From Pseudomonas citri (GTDB lineage: Bacteria > Pseudomonadota > Gammaproteobacteria > Pseudomonadales > Pseudomonadaceae): DNA of 64,000 nt. Below are positions 8,980 to 15,399 of the stretch, in pieces. The position numbers and the translations under genes are program-made. Numbering within the stretch: position 1 is the stretch's first letter; every line of letters starts with the position of its first letter. Below the pieces are notes generated by a model. The model saw only the letters and a program-made list of their open reading frames with translations. It was not told the DNA's origin and made no database searches. Where the stretch lies: positions 62,001 to 126,000 of the forward strand of contig NZ_JAODAB010000002.1 in assembly GCF_025336485.1 (NCBI RefSeq), in the 5' to 3' direction.

Positions 8980-9705
8980 TCACTTGCCCGGAAGGTAGGT
9001 GATGTCGGCCAGGCTGCTGGGCGCGAACCCCACGAGCTCGCGGATCTCCTTGGAGAAATGCGAGGAAGAGGCAAAACCGGACTCCAGCGCCACGTCTGTC
9101 AGCGAACCGCCTTGCAGGCTCATGTTCAACAGTGCCTGGGCAGCGCGCCAACCACGCAGGGCCGGCTTGGCCGCCGTGCCCAGGGCCTGCTGGCAAAGCC
9201 TTCGAAAATGCGAAACCGAGACGCCATAACGCCGCGCCAGGGTGTTGAGCTTTTCACTGCCGGTGCCTTGCTCCAGCAAAAACCCCACGAGCCCGTAGCC
9301 CTCGTGCTGGCGCAACAGGTTGGCGAGGGCGTGATAAGCCACCGAACCGCCCATCGCCTGCTCGATGTACCAGCGTTCGAACCGGTCCCGGGACCGGACG
9401 ACCTCACCCGCCACCGGCAACAGCGCACAGGGCGCAACGTCCGCTCGTTGTCCGGCGAACGCCGCGCTCATGTCGAAAAAGGCTTGCAGCTTCACCAACG
9501 GCGCTTCGCACACCGGCAGCACCTGTAACTCCCCGCCGTGCCATTGCAGCGAGTCATCCAGTACCGCCAGGCCTTCCCAGCCAACCGGCAGGCAGTGATC
9601 AAACCGTGCGCCGCTCAATCGGACCGCACCGGCGGCCACACGCAGGTGCAGCACGCGCTCGCGCCGAACAGGAAAAGCCATTGAGTGAATCGACGAAGCC
9701 TGCAC
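8980..9705 (-). CDS. AraC-family regulator in the InvF position of the T3SS operon
   Basis: Predicted transcription activator of 241 residues and first gene of the T3SS operon. The C-terminal 100 residues carry two helix-turn-helix motifs (TLARRYGVSVSHFRRLCQQ; LTDVALESGFASSSHFSKEI). The N-terminal region is not a typical arabinose-binding cupin. I chose the GTG at 9705 because AAAGGAGA lies 5 nt upstream; an in-frame ATG at 9681 is the alternative. InvF works with a chaperone (SicA) to activate effector operons, and the same role is inferred only from position. The stop lies 4 nt before sctC. Confidence 0.85.
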   Translation of the reverse strand: MQASSIHSMAFPVRRERVLHLRVAAGAVRLSGARFDHCLPVGWEGLAVLDDSLQWHGGELQVLPVCEAPLVKLQAFFDMSAAFAGQRADVAPCALLPVAGEVVRSRDRFERWYIEQAMGGSVAYHALANLLRQHEGYGLVGFLLEQGTGSEKLNTLARRYGVSVSHFRRLCQQALGTAAKPALRGWRAAQALLNMSLQGGSLTDVALESGFASSSHFSKEIRELVGFAPSSLADITYLPGK

Positions 9706-9936
9706 AGCCGTCTCCTTTGCTATGTGGCAATGAAAGGACCGACAGGGTGCAAGACGCGGCGTCTTGAATCTTGATGGAAAGCTGACGGGCCCGCGCTGGC
9801 ATATGCCTTGCACCCGTTGCGTTTATCGGCGCCCGGCAAACGAAATGGGTGCCACACTGTTTTTAGGCTTTGTACGAAAAGTGTTTGCGCGACGATCAAT
9901 GGGCACGACGCTTTTCTATGTGGAAGGTGATGGGCG
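9706..9936. promoter_or_regulatory. Divergent control region between the T3SS regulator and nasS
   Basis: This 231-nt stretch separates the two divergent units and must hold the start signals of both. I see no coding gene in it and no convincing sigma-54 match on either strand (a TGGCAC on the minus strand lacks a correctly spaced GC). It marks the border between the secretion locus and the core nitrate cluster. Confidence 0.45.
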
Positions 9937-11148
9937 ATGAATGAAGTTCCAACCACTCCCCTGGCGTGGGTCAACGGCAGCGATGCCCCGGAAAAGAGCG
10001 CGGTCAACCTCGGTTTCATGGCCTTGAGCGACTGCGCGCCGTTGGTGGTGGCCGCCACCCAGGGCTTCGCCCAACCCTATGGCCTGACCCTGAACCTCAA
10101 GCGCCAGGCCTCCTGGGCCAACCTGCGGGACAAGCTGGTCAGTGGTGAAATCGACGCCGCCCACAGCTTGTACGGCCTGGTCTATGCGGTGCACCTGGGC
10201 ATTGGCGGCGTCGCCCCGACCGACATGGCAGTGCTGATGGGGCTGAACCAGAACGGCCAGAGCATCAACCTGTCACACGGCCTCCAGGCTCAGGGCGTGA
10301 CCAGTCCTGAGGCACTGGAACGGCATGTGCACCAAACTCGCCCGAAACTGACCTTCGCCCAGACCTTCCCCACCGGGACCCATGCCATGTGGCTCTATTA
10401 TTGGCTGGCCGCCCAGGGCATCCACCCGTTGCTGGATGTCGACAGCGTGGTCGTCCCGCCACCGCAGATGGTGGCGCACTTGCAGGCCGGGCGTATCGAC
10501 GGCTTTTGCGTCGGTGAGCCCTGGTGCGCCAGCGCGGTGAAACAGAATCTCGGTTTTACCCTGGCGACCACCCAGACCATCTGGCCCGATCACCCGGAAA
10601 AAGTCCTCGGTTGCACCCGCGCATTCGTCGAGCAATACCCCAATACCGCCCGGGCGCTGGTGAAGGCGATCCTGGAAGCCAGCCGCTTCATTGAACAAAG
10701 CAGCGAAAACCGTCGCAGCACCGCACAACTGTTGAGCGCCCCGCAATACCTCGATGCCCCGCTCGATTGCATCGAGCCACGCCTGCTGGGGATCTACGCC
10801 GACGGCTTGGGCAACAGTTGGCAGGACCCTCACGCGATGCGTTTCCACGGTAACGGCGAAGTGAATCTGCCGTACCTGTCCGACGGCATGTGGTTCATGA
10901 CCCAGTTCCGCCGCTGGGGCCTGCTGCGCGAAGACCCGGATTACCTGGCCATGGCCCGGCAAGTCCAGCAACTGGCACTGTACCGTGAAGCCAGCGCGGC
11001 GCTGGACATCCCATCGCCGCGCGAAGACATGCGCAGCAGCCAGTTGATCGATGGCACCACCTGGGACGGTTCGGATCCGGCCGGGTATGCCAAGCGTTTC
11101 AAACTGCACGCCTTGAGCGATGCGGCTCCCCTTTTCGCCAGCCGCTGA
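9937..11148 (+). CDS. nasS: Nitrate-sensing protein NasS (NrtA/CmpA-like)
   Basis: Cytosolic nitrate/nitrite sensor of 403 residues related to periplasmic NrtA/CmpA binding proteins. It has no signal peptide (MNEVPTTPLAWVNGSD), as expected for NasS. Binding-fold segments include NLGFMALSDCAPLVVAATQG and RIDGFCVGEPWCASAVKQNL. In Azotobacter and Pseudomonas, NasS holds NasT inactive without nitrate and releases it when nitrate binds. It lies 14 nt upstream of nasT with a CAGGAG site between, so the two are co-transcribed. Confidence 0.93.
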   Translation: MNEVPTTPLAWVNGSDAPEKSAVNLGFMALSDCAPLVVAATQGFAQPYGLTLNLKRQASWANLRDKLVSGEIDAAHSLYGLVYAVHLGIGGVAPTDMAVLMGLNQNGQSINLSHGLQAQGVTSPEALERHVHQTRPKLTFAQTFPTGTHAMWLYYWLAAQGIHPLLDVDSVVVPPPQMVAHLQAGRIDGFCVGEPWCASAVKQNLGFTLATTQTIWPDHPEKVLGCTRAFVEQYPNTARALVKAILEASRFIEQSSENRRSTAQLLSAPQYLDAPLDCIEPRLLGIYADGLGNSWQDPHAMRFHGNGEVNLPYLSDGMWFMTQFRRWGLLREDPDYLAMARQVQQLALYREASAALDIPSPREDMRSSQLIDGTTWDGSDPAGYAKRFKLHALSDAAPLFASR

Positions 11149-11162
11149 CAGGAGCCCCGACC

Positions 11163-11738
11163 ATGCTGCGTATCCTGCTGATCAACGACACGGCGAAAAA
11201 AGTCGGCCGCCTCAAGGCCGCCCTGACCGAAGCCGGGTTTGAAGTCATCGACGAATCCGGCCTGACCATCGACCTGCCGGCACGCGTCGAAACGGTGCGT
11301 CCGGACGTAATCCTGATCGATACCGAGTCACCCGGACGCGATGTGATGGAACAAGTGGTGCTGGTCAGCCGCGACCAGCCACGACCGATCGTCATGTTCA
11401 CCGACGAACACGACCCGGATGTGATGCGCCAGGCGATCAAGTCGGGCGTGAGCGCCTACATCGTCGAAGGCATCCATGCCGCGCGCCTGCAACCGATCCT
11501 CGACGTGGCCATGGCCCGCTTCGAAAGCGACCAGGCCCTGCGCGCCCAGCTCCTGGCCCGGGACCAGCAACTGGCCGAGCGCAAGCGCATCGAACTGGCC
11601 AAGGGCATGTTGATGAAGATGAAGGAATGCAACGAGGAACAGGCCTACACCCTGATGCGCCGCCAGGCCATGAGCCGCCAGCAGAAACTGATCCAGGTGG
11701 CGGAGCAGATCATTGCCATGAATGAGTTGCTCGGCTGA
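11163..11738 (+). CDS. nasT: ANTAR-domain antitermination regulator NasT
   Basis: RNA-binding antiterminator of 191 residues. Residues 1-120 form a response-regulator receiver fold (MLRILLINDT, with Asp53 in ILIDTESPGRD). Residues 130-191 form the ANTAR helix bundle (KRIELAKGMLMKMKECNEEQ; LMRRQAMSRQQKLIQVAEQI). Family members bind paired hexaloop hairpins in nitrate gene leaders and prevent termination. Two such leaders lie downstream in this window, before nasA and before nirB. The RBS is CAGGAGCC, 7 nt before the ATG. Confidence 0.95.
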   Translation: MLRILLINDTAKKVGRLKAALTEAGFEVIDESGLTIDLPARVETVRPDVILIDTESPGRDVMEQVVLVSRDQPRPIVMFTDEHDPDVMRQAIKSGVSAYIVEGIHAARLQPILDVAMARFESDQALRAQLLARDQQLAERKRIELAKGMLMKMKECNEEQAYTLMRRQAMSRQQKLIQVAEQIIAMNELLG

Positions 11739-11770
11739 AAGCCTTGCGGCGCCCTGCTCCGTCCCCAGGT

Positions 11771-11786
11771 TGGCACAGATCTCGCT
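11771..11786 (+). promoter_or_regulatory. Sigma-54-type promoter upstream of nasA
   Basis: TGGCAC-AGATC-TCGCT keeps the -24 GG and -12 GC exactly 10 nt apart and differs from the consensus TGGCAC-N5-TTGCT by one base. Transcription would begin about 12 nt after the GC, near 11796, just before the first leader hairpin at 11801. This fits NtrC/RpoN control of nitrate assimilation. Confidence 0.7.
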
Positions 11787-11800
11787 TAAGCAATCCCACA

Positions 11801-11841
11801 GGTAACCAACGGCGGTTGCCCCACCTACGACAAAGACGTCG
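11801..11841 (+). promoter_or_regulatory. NasT (ANTAR) target leader of nasA: two hexaloop hairpins
   Basis: Hairpin 1 (11801-11820) has stems GGTAACC and GGTTGCC around the loop AACGGC. Hairpin 2 (11828-11841) has stems CGAC and GTCG around the loop AAAGAC. Both loops are six bases with A at position 1 and G at position 4, the defining pattern of ANTAR-protein RNA targets, and the hairpins are 7 nt apart. The terminator at 11853 follows directly. Confidence 0.82.
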
Positions 11842-11852
11842 CACACCCTTTT

Positions 11853-11889
11853 CGCCTCTATGGCAATCCGGGTTGCGGCGTTTTTTTGT
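11853..11889 (+). terminator. Leader terminator of nasA, controlled by NasT
   Basis: CGCC pairs with GGCG and the inner GCAA pairs with TTGC around TCCGGG, with a bulge on the left arm, followed by TTTTTTTG. It lies about 95 nt before the nasA start, so it would stop transcription unless NasT binds the preceding hairpins. A second small hairpin without a T-run (GGCCC-TTCG-GGGCC region, 11893-11906) follows. Confidence 0.75.
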
Positions 11890-11981
11890 TTTGGCCCTTC
11901 GGGGCCGGTGGTGCGACCACAGACGGCGCACTGCTCAAAGCACTGACTCATTTCTCGAGACTTTTAAAGCTGAGGTGCGCG

Positions 11982-13193
11982 ATGAATTCAAGCTTCTGGA
12001 AATCCGGCCACACCCCGACCCTGTTCGCGGCCTTCCTCTATTTCGACCTGAGTTTCATGGTCTGGTATCTGCTCGGCCCATTGGCGGTGCAGATCTCCGC
12101 CGACCTGCACCTGACCACCCAGCAACGCGGCCTGATGGTCGCTACGCCGATCCTGGCCGGCGCCGTGCTGCGCCTGTTCATGGGCCTTTTGGCCGACCGG
12201 ATTTCGCCCAAGACCGCCGGCATGGTGGGCCAGGCAATCGTGATCAGCGCGCTGTTCTGCGCCTGGAAGCTGGGCATTCACAGCTACGAACAAGCCTTGT
12301 TGCTGGGCCTGTTCCTGGGGGTGGCCGGTGCATCGTTCGCCGTGGCCCTGCCACTGGCGTCGCAATGGTATCCGCCGCAGCACCAGGGCAAGGCGATGGG
12401 CATCGCCGGTGCCGGTAACTCGGGCACCGTGCTCGCCGCGTTGATCGCTCCGATCATGGCCGTGACGTTCGGTTGGACCAACGTCTTCGGCTTCGCCCTG
12501 ATCCCGCTGGTGCTGACCCTGGTGCTCTTCGCCTGGCTGGCCAGGAACGCCCCCGAGCGTCCCAAGGCCAAATCCATGGCCGACTACCTCAAGGCCCTGG
12601 GCGACCGTGACAGCTGGTGGTTCATGTTCTTCTACAGCGTGACCTTTGGCGGCTTCATCGGCCTGGCCAGCGCCCTGCCCGGCTACTTCAACGACCAATA
12701 CGGCCTGAGCCCGGTGACCGCCGGCTACTACACCGCCGCCTGCGTCTTCGGTGGCAGCCTGATGCGCCCCTTGGGCGGCGCCCTGGCGGACCGGTTCGGC
12801 GGCATCCGCACCCTGCTGGGCATGTACACCATCGCCGCAGTCTGCATCGCTGCCGTGGGCTTCAACCTGCCGAGTTCCTACGCGGCTTTGGCCCTGTTCG
12901 TCTGCACCATGCTCGGTCTGGGTGCGGGCAACGGCGCGGTGTTCCAACTGGTGCCGCAACGCTTCCGTCGCGAGATCGGCGTGATGACCGGGTTGATCGG
13001 CATGGCCGGCGGCATCGGCGGTTTCGCCCTGGCGGCGGGCATGGGCGCGATCAAGCAGAGTACCGGCAGCTATCAATTGGCCCTGTGGTTGTTCGCCAGC
13101 CTCGGCGTGCTGGCCTGGTTCGGCCTGCACGGCGTCAAGCGTCGCTGGAGAACCACTTGGGGTTCGGCCGCTGTCACCGCCGCTCGGGTATAA
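11982..13193 (+). CDS. nasA: MFS nitrate/nitrite transporter (NNP family)
   Basis: Inner-membrane nitrate uptake protein of 403 residues with about 12 membrane segments. Both nitrate-signature glycine motifs are present: GIAGAGNSGTVLAALIAP near residue 130 and LGLGAGNGAVFQLVP near residue 310. The ATG at 11982 has GAGG 7 nt upstream; the frame stays open upstream into the leader, but that part is RNA structure rather than protein. It lies downstream of nasST and 9 nt before the phosphatase-kinase gene. Confidence 0.93.
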   Translation: MNSSFWKSGHTPTLFAAFLYFDLSFMVWYLLGPLAVQISADLHLTTQQRGLMVATPILAGAVLRLFMGLLADRISPKTAGMVGQAIVISALFCAWKLGIHSYEQALLLGLFLGVAGASFAVALPLASQWYPPQHQGKAMGIAGAGNSGTVLAALIAPIMAVTFGWTNVFGFALIPLVLTLVLFAWLARNAPERPKAKSMADYLKALGDRDSWWFMFFYSVTFGGFIGLASALPGYFNDQYGLSPVTAGYYTAACVFGGSLMRPLGGALADRFGGIRTLLGMYTIAAVCIAAVGFNLPSSYAALALFVCTMLGLGAGNGAVFQLVPQRFRREIGVMTGLIGMAGGIGGFALAAGMGAIKQSTGSYQLALWLFASLGVLAWFGLHGVKRRWRTTWGSAAVTAARV

Positions 13194-13202
13194 CTATCCA
13201 TC

Positions 13203-14873
13203 ATGAGCCTGCAACTGAGTTTCGCCGAAGCCAGCGCTATCGGCCCCCGGGAAGAAAACCAGGACGCCCTGCGCCTGGTCACCCCGGCGCCCGCCCTGGC
13301 CGCCAGCAAGGGTTACCTGTTCGCCATCGCCGACGGCGTGAGCCAGTGCGCCGATGGCGGACTGGCCGCCCGCTCGACCTTGCAGGCGCTGGCCCTGGAC
13401 TACTACGCCACGCCACAGACCTGGGGCGTGGCCCAGGCGCTGGACCGGCTGTTGCTGGCACAGAATCGCTGGCTGCAAGCCAACGGTGGCGGGCAACCGT
13501 TGCTCACCACCGTCAGCGCCCTGGTCCTGCGCGGGCGGCGCTTCACCCTCGCCCACGTCGGCGACTGCCGGGTCTACCGCTGGCACGCCGATCAGTTGCA
13601 ACGGATCAGCGAGGACCACGTCTGGGACCAACAAGGCATGCAGCATGTGCTCAAGCGTGCCCTGGGGCTGGACCAACACCTGATCCTGGACTTCCTCGAC
13701 GGCGAGCTGCGCCCCGACGAAACCTTCGTCCTGCTCAGCGACGGCGTCTGGGCCGTCCTGGGGGACACGGCCATCGCCGGCATCCTGCGCGACCAACCGG
13801 ACCTCGACCTCGCCGCCCAGACCCTGGTCAACGCCGCGCACCTGGCCGGCAGCCAGGACAACGCCAGCGCCTTGTTGGTACGGGTCGATGCCGTGGGCGA
13901 AGCGAGCATCGGCGATGCGCTGATCCAGTTGCAGCAATGGCCCCTGCCGCCGACGCTGAAACCGGGCCAGGTGTTCGAGGGCTGGCAGGTCGAAGGCCTG
14001 CTGGGCCAAAGCCAGCAATCATTGCTCTACCGCGTGCATGACGGCCAGGGCCAGCCCTGGCTGTTGAAAACCTTGCCGGGGCACCTGCGGGACGACACCC
14101 GGGCCGGCCAGGCACTGCTCTCGGAAGAATGGTTTCTCAAGCGGGTCGCCGGCCGGCAGTTCCCCGAGGTCCATGGCGTGCCCCAACGCCAGCATTTGTA
14201 CTACGTGATGCGCCAATACCCGGGCATCACCCTGGCCGAGCGATTCAGCCAAACCGGACCATTGCCACTGGCGCAATGGCAAGACCTGGCGCAGCGGTTG
14301 CTGCGGGCGGTGGGCCTGTTGCATCGCCGGCAGATCTACCACCGCGACATCAAGCCGGAAAACCTGCACCTGGGCGACGATGGCGAATTGCGCTTGCTGG
14401 ACTTTGGCCTGGCGTACTGCCCGGGCCTGTCCGAAGACCAGGCCAACGTCTTGCCCGGCACGCCCAGCTATATCGCGCCGGAAGCGTTCGGGGGTACCGC
14501 CCCGACAGCGCAACAGGATTTATATGCCGTCGGCGTGACCTTGTATTTCCTGCTGACCGGGCATTACCCCTACGGCGAGATCGAAGCCTTCCAGCGCCCG
14601 CGCTTTGGCGTGCCGGTCAGCGCCAGCCGCTATCGGCCGGACCTGGCCGAATGGCTCGGGCAAAGCCTGGAGCGCGCCGTGGCGGCGGATCCCGAGCAAC
14701 GTTTTGAAACCGCCGAGGAATGGCTGTTGCTGCTGGAACAGGGTGAACGCCGCAGCTTGAGCGTCAGGCCCCGGCCGTTGCTGGAGCGCGAGCCGCTGAA
14801 GGTCTGGCGGACGTTGGCGCTGGTGTCGTTGGTGGTGAATCTGGTGCTGTTGTTTCTGGTGTTTCACAACTGA
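13203..14873 (+). CDS. Bifunctional PP2C-type phosphatase / Ser-Thr protein kinase, membrane anchored
   Basis: A 556-residue fusion. Residues 1-235 are a PPM/PP2C phosphatase: REENQDALRL, AIADGVSQCADGG, HVGDCRVYR, LLSDGVW and SQDNASAL hold the metal-binding acidic residues. Residues about 260-520 are a Hanks-type kinase with HRDIKPENL near residue 380, DFG at 400-402 and GTPSYIAPEA. The glycine-rich loop (GLLGQSQQSLLYRV) is degenerate, though a VAIK-like Lys is present (WLLKTL). The last 20 residues are one membrane helix, so both domains face the cytoplasm. It follows nasA by 9 nt. A gene of this type occupies the same place in other Pseudomonas nitrate clusters. Its target is unknown. Confidence 0.9.
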   Translation: MSLQLSFAEASAIGPREENQDALRLVTPAPALAASKGYLFAIADGVSQCADGGLAARSTLQALALDYYATPQTWGVAQALDRLLLAQNRWLQANGGGQPLLTTVSALVLRGRRFTLAHVGDCRVYRWHADQLQRISEDHVWDQQGMQHVLKRALGLDQHLILDFLDGELRPDETFVLLSDGVWAVLGDTAIAGILRDQPDLDLAAQTLVNAAHLAGSQDNASALLVRVDAVGEASIGDALIQLQQWPLPPTLKPGQVFEGWQVEGLLGQSQQSLLYRVHDGQGQPWLLKTLPGHLRDDTRAGQALLSEEWFLKRVAGRQFPEVHGVPQRQHLYYVMRQYPGITLAERFSQTGPLPLAQWQDLAQRLLRAVGLLHRRQIYHRDIKPENLHLGDDGELRLLDFGLAYCPGLSEDQANVLPGTPSYIAPEAFGGTAPTAQQDLYAVGVTLYFLLTGHYPYGEIEAFQRPRFGVPVSASRYRPDLAEWLGQSLERAVAADPEQRFETAEEWLLLLEQGERRSLSVRPRPLLEREPLKVWRTLALVSLVVNLVLLFLVFHN

Positions 14874-14888
14874 GATCCGGTTGCGCCC

Positions 14889-15060
14889 ATCGCGAGCAAG
14901 CTTTGCTCCCACAGGTTTGCTCCCACAGATTTGCCTCCACAGGTTTGCTTCCATAGGTTTGCTTCCACAGATTTGCTTCCATAGGTTTGCTTCCATAGGT
15001 TTGCTTCCAGAGAAGATTTTCAGTGGTACTGGATCTGTGGGAGCAAAGCTTGCTCGCGAT
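14889..15060. repeat. REP inverted pair enclosing a 14-bp minisatellite (8 units)
   Basis: A 26-nt REP-type sequence at 14889-14914 is repeated as a perfect inverted copy at 15035-15060. Starting inside the left copy, eight consecutive 14-nt units run from 14901 to 15012. The first (CTTTGCTCCCACAG) is the REP arm itself. Later ones drift to GTTTGCTTCCATAG, ATTTGCTTCCACAG and similar. A 22-nt non-repeated spacer follows before the right arm. The open frames crossing it are an effect of the 14-nt period, not genes. Confidence 0.93.
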
Positions 15061-15198
15061 AGCGGCCTATCTGCCACCATCAAGCTACCGCCTCCTACGC
15101 TCCATTACCGGGCAACACGCTTTGATTCGGTGCAATAAATCCCCCCACTGCTCACCCGACCAGCGGCTCGCCCAATAAATCCGCACTCTCGACCCACT

Positions 15199-15214
15199 TG
15201 GCACAACCACTGCA
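15199..15214 (+). promoter_or_regulatory. Sigma-54-type promoter upstream of nirB
   Basis: TGGCAC-AACCA-CTGCA has GG and GC 10 nt apart and one mismatch to TGGCAC-N5-TTGCA. A start about 12 nt downstream, near 15225, precedes the first leader hairpin at 15242. A GGTGCA half-site near 15128 could be part of an NtrC site, but I cannot define a full one. Confidence 0.72.
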
Positions 15215-15241
15215 TAACCCCTCTCAACAGACATAAGGCAA

Positions 15242-15282
15242 CGCCTCCAACGATGAAGGCGGTGCTTCCCGAGAGAACGGGA
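15242..15282 (+). promoter_or_regulatory. NasT (ANTAR) target leader of nirB: two hexaloop hairpins
   Basis: Hairpin 1 (15242-15261) has stems CGCCTCC and GAAGGCG (one C-A mismatch) around the loop AACGAT. Hairpin 2 (15267-15282) has the perfect stems TCCCG and CGGGA around the loop AGAGAA. Both loops have A1 and G4. The 5-nt linker and following terminator repeat the architecture of the nasA leader although the stem sequences differ, which indicates conserved structure. Confidence 0.83.
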
Positions 15283-15291
15283 CCAGGACAA

Positions 15292-15329
15292 AGGCGTCCT
15301 CGCTAGCTTGCTAGCGGGACGCCTTTTTT
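15292..15329 (+). terminator. Leader terminator of nirB, controlled by NasT
   Basis: AGGCGTCC (15292-15299) pairs with GGACGCCT (15317-15324), and CGCTAG pairs with CTAGCG around CTTG, with one bulged T. TTTTTTG follows. It ends about 70 nt before nirB and is the strong intrinsic terminator that the ANTAR hairpins would regulate. Confidence 0.87.
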
Positions 15330-15399
15330 GTTTTCGAAAAAATTGCCGAGCCAGCCCGATCGCCGTGATGAAACGGGCATGCGCTCGCGGAGAACCCTG

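Noticed and set aside
9840..9870. Sigma-54 promoter before the T3SS regulator (TGGCAC on the minus strand)
   Set aside because: No GC lies 10 nt after the GG; the TTTGC that follows is too far away.
12617..14041. Plus-strand open frame of 474 codons across nasA and the kinase gene
   Set aside because: Out of frame with both real genes and composed mainly of Arg, Pro and Gly.
14889..15060. CRISPR array
   Set aside because: Units are contiguous 14-mers with no spacers and come from a REP arm.
14764..15138. Short open frames with repeating peptides (KPMEANLW, FASIGLLPQ) across 14764-15138
   Set aside because: They arise because the 14-nt minisatellite cycles through all three frames; no ribosome site, and flanked by REP arms.
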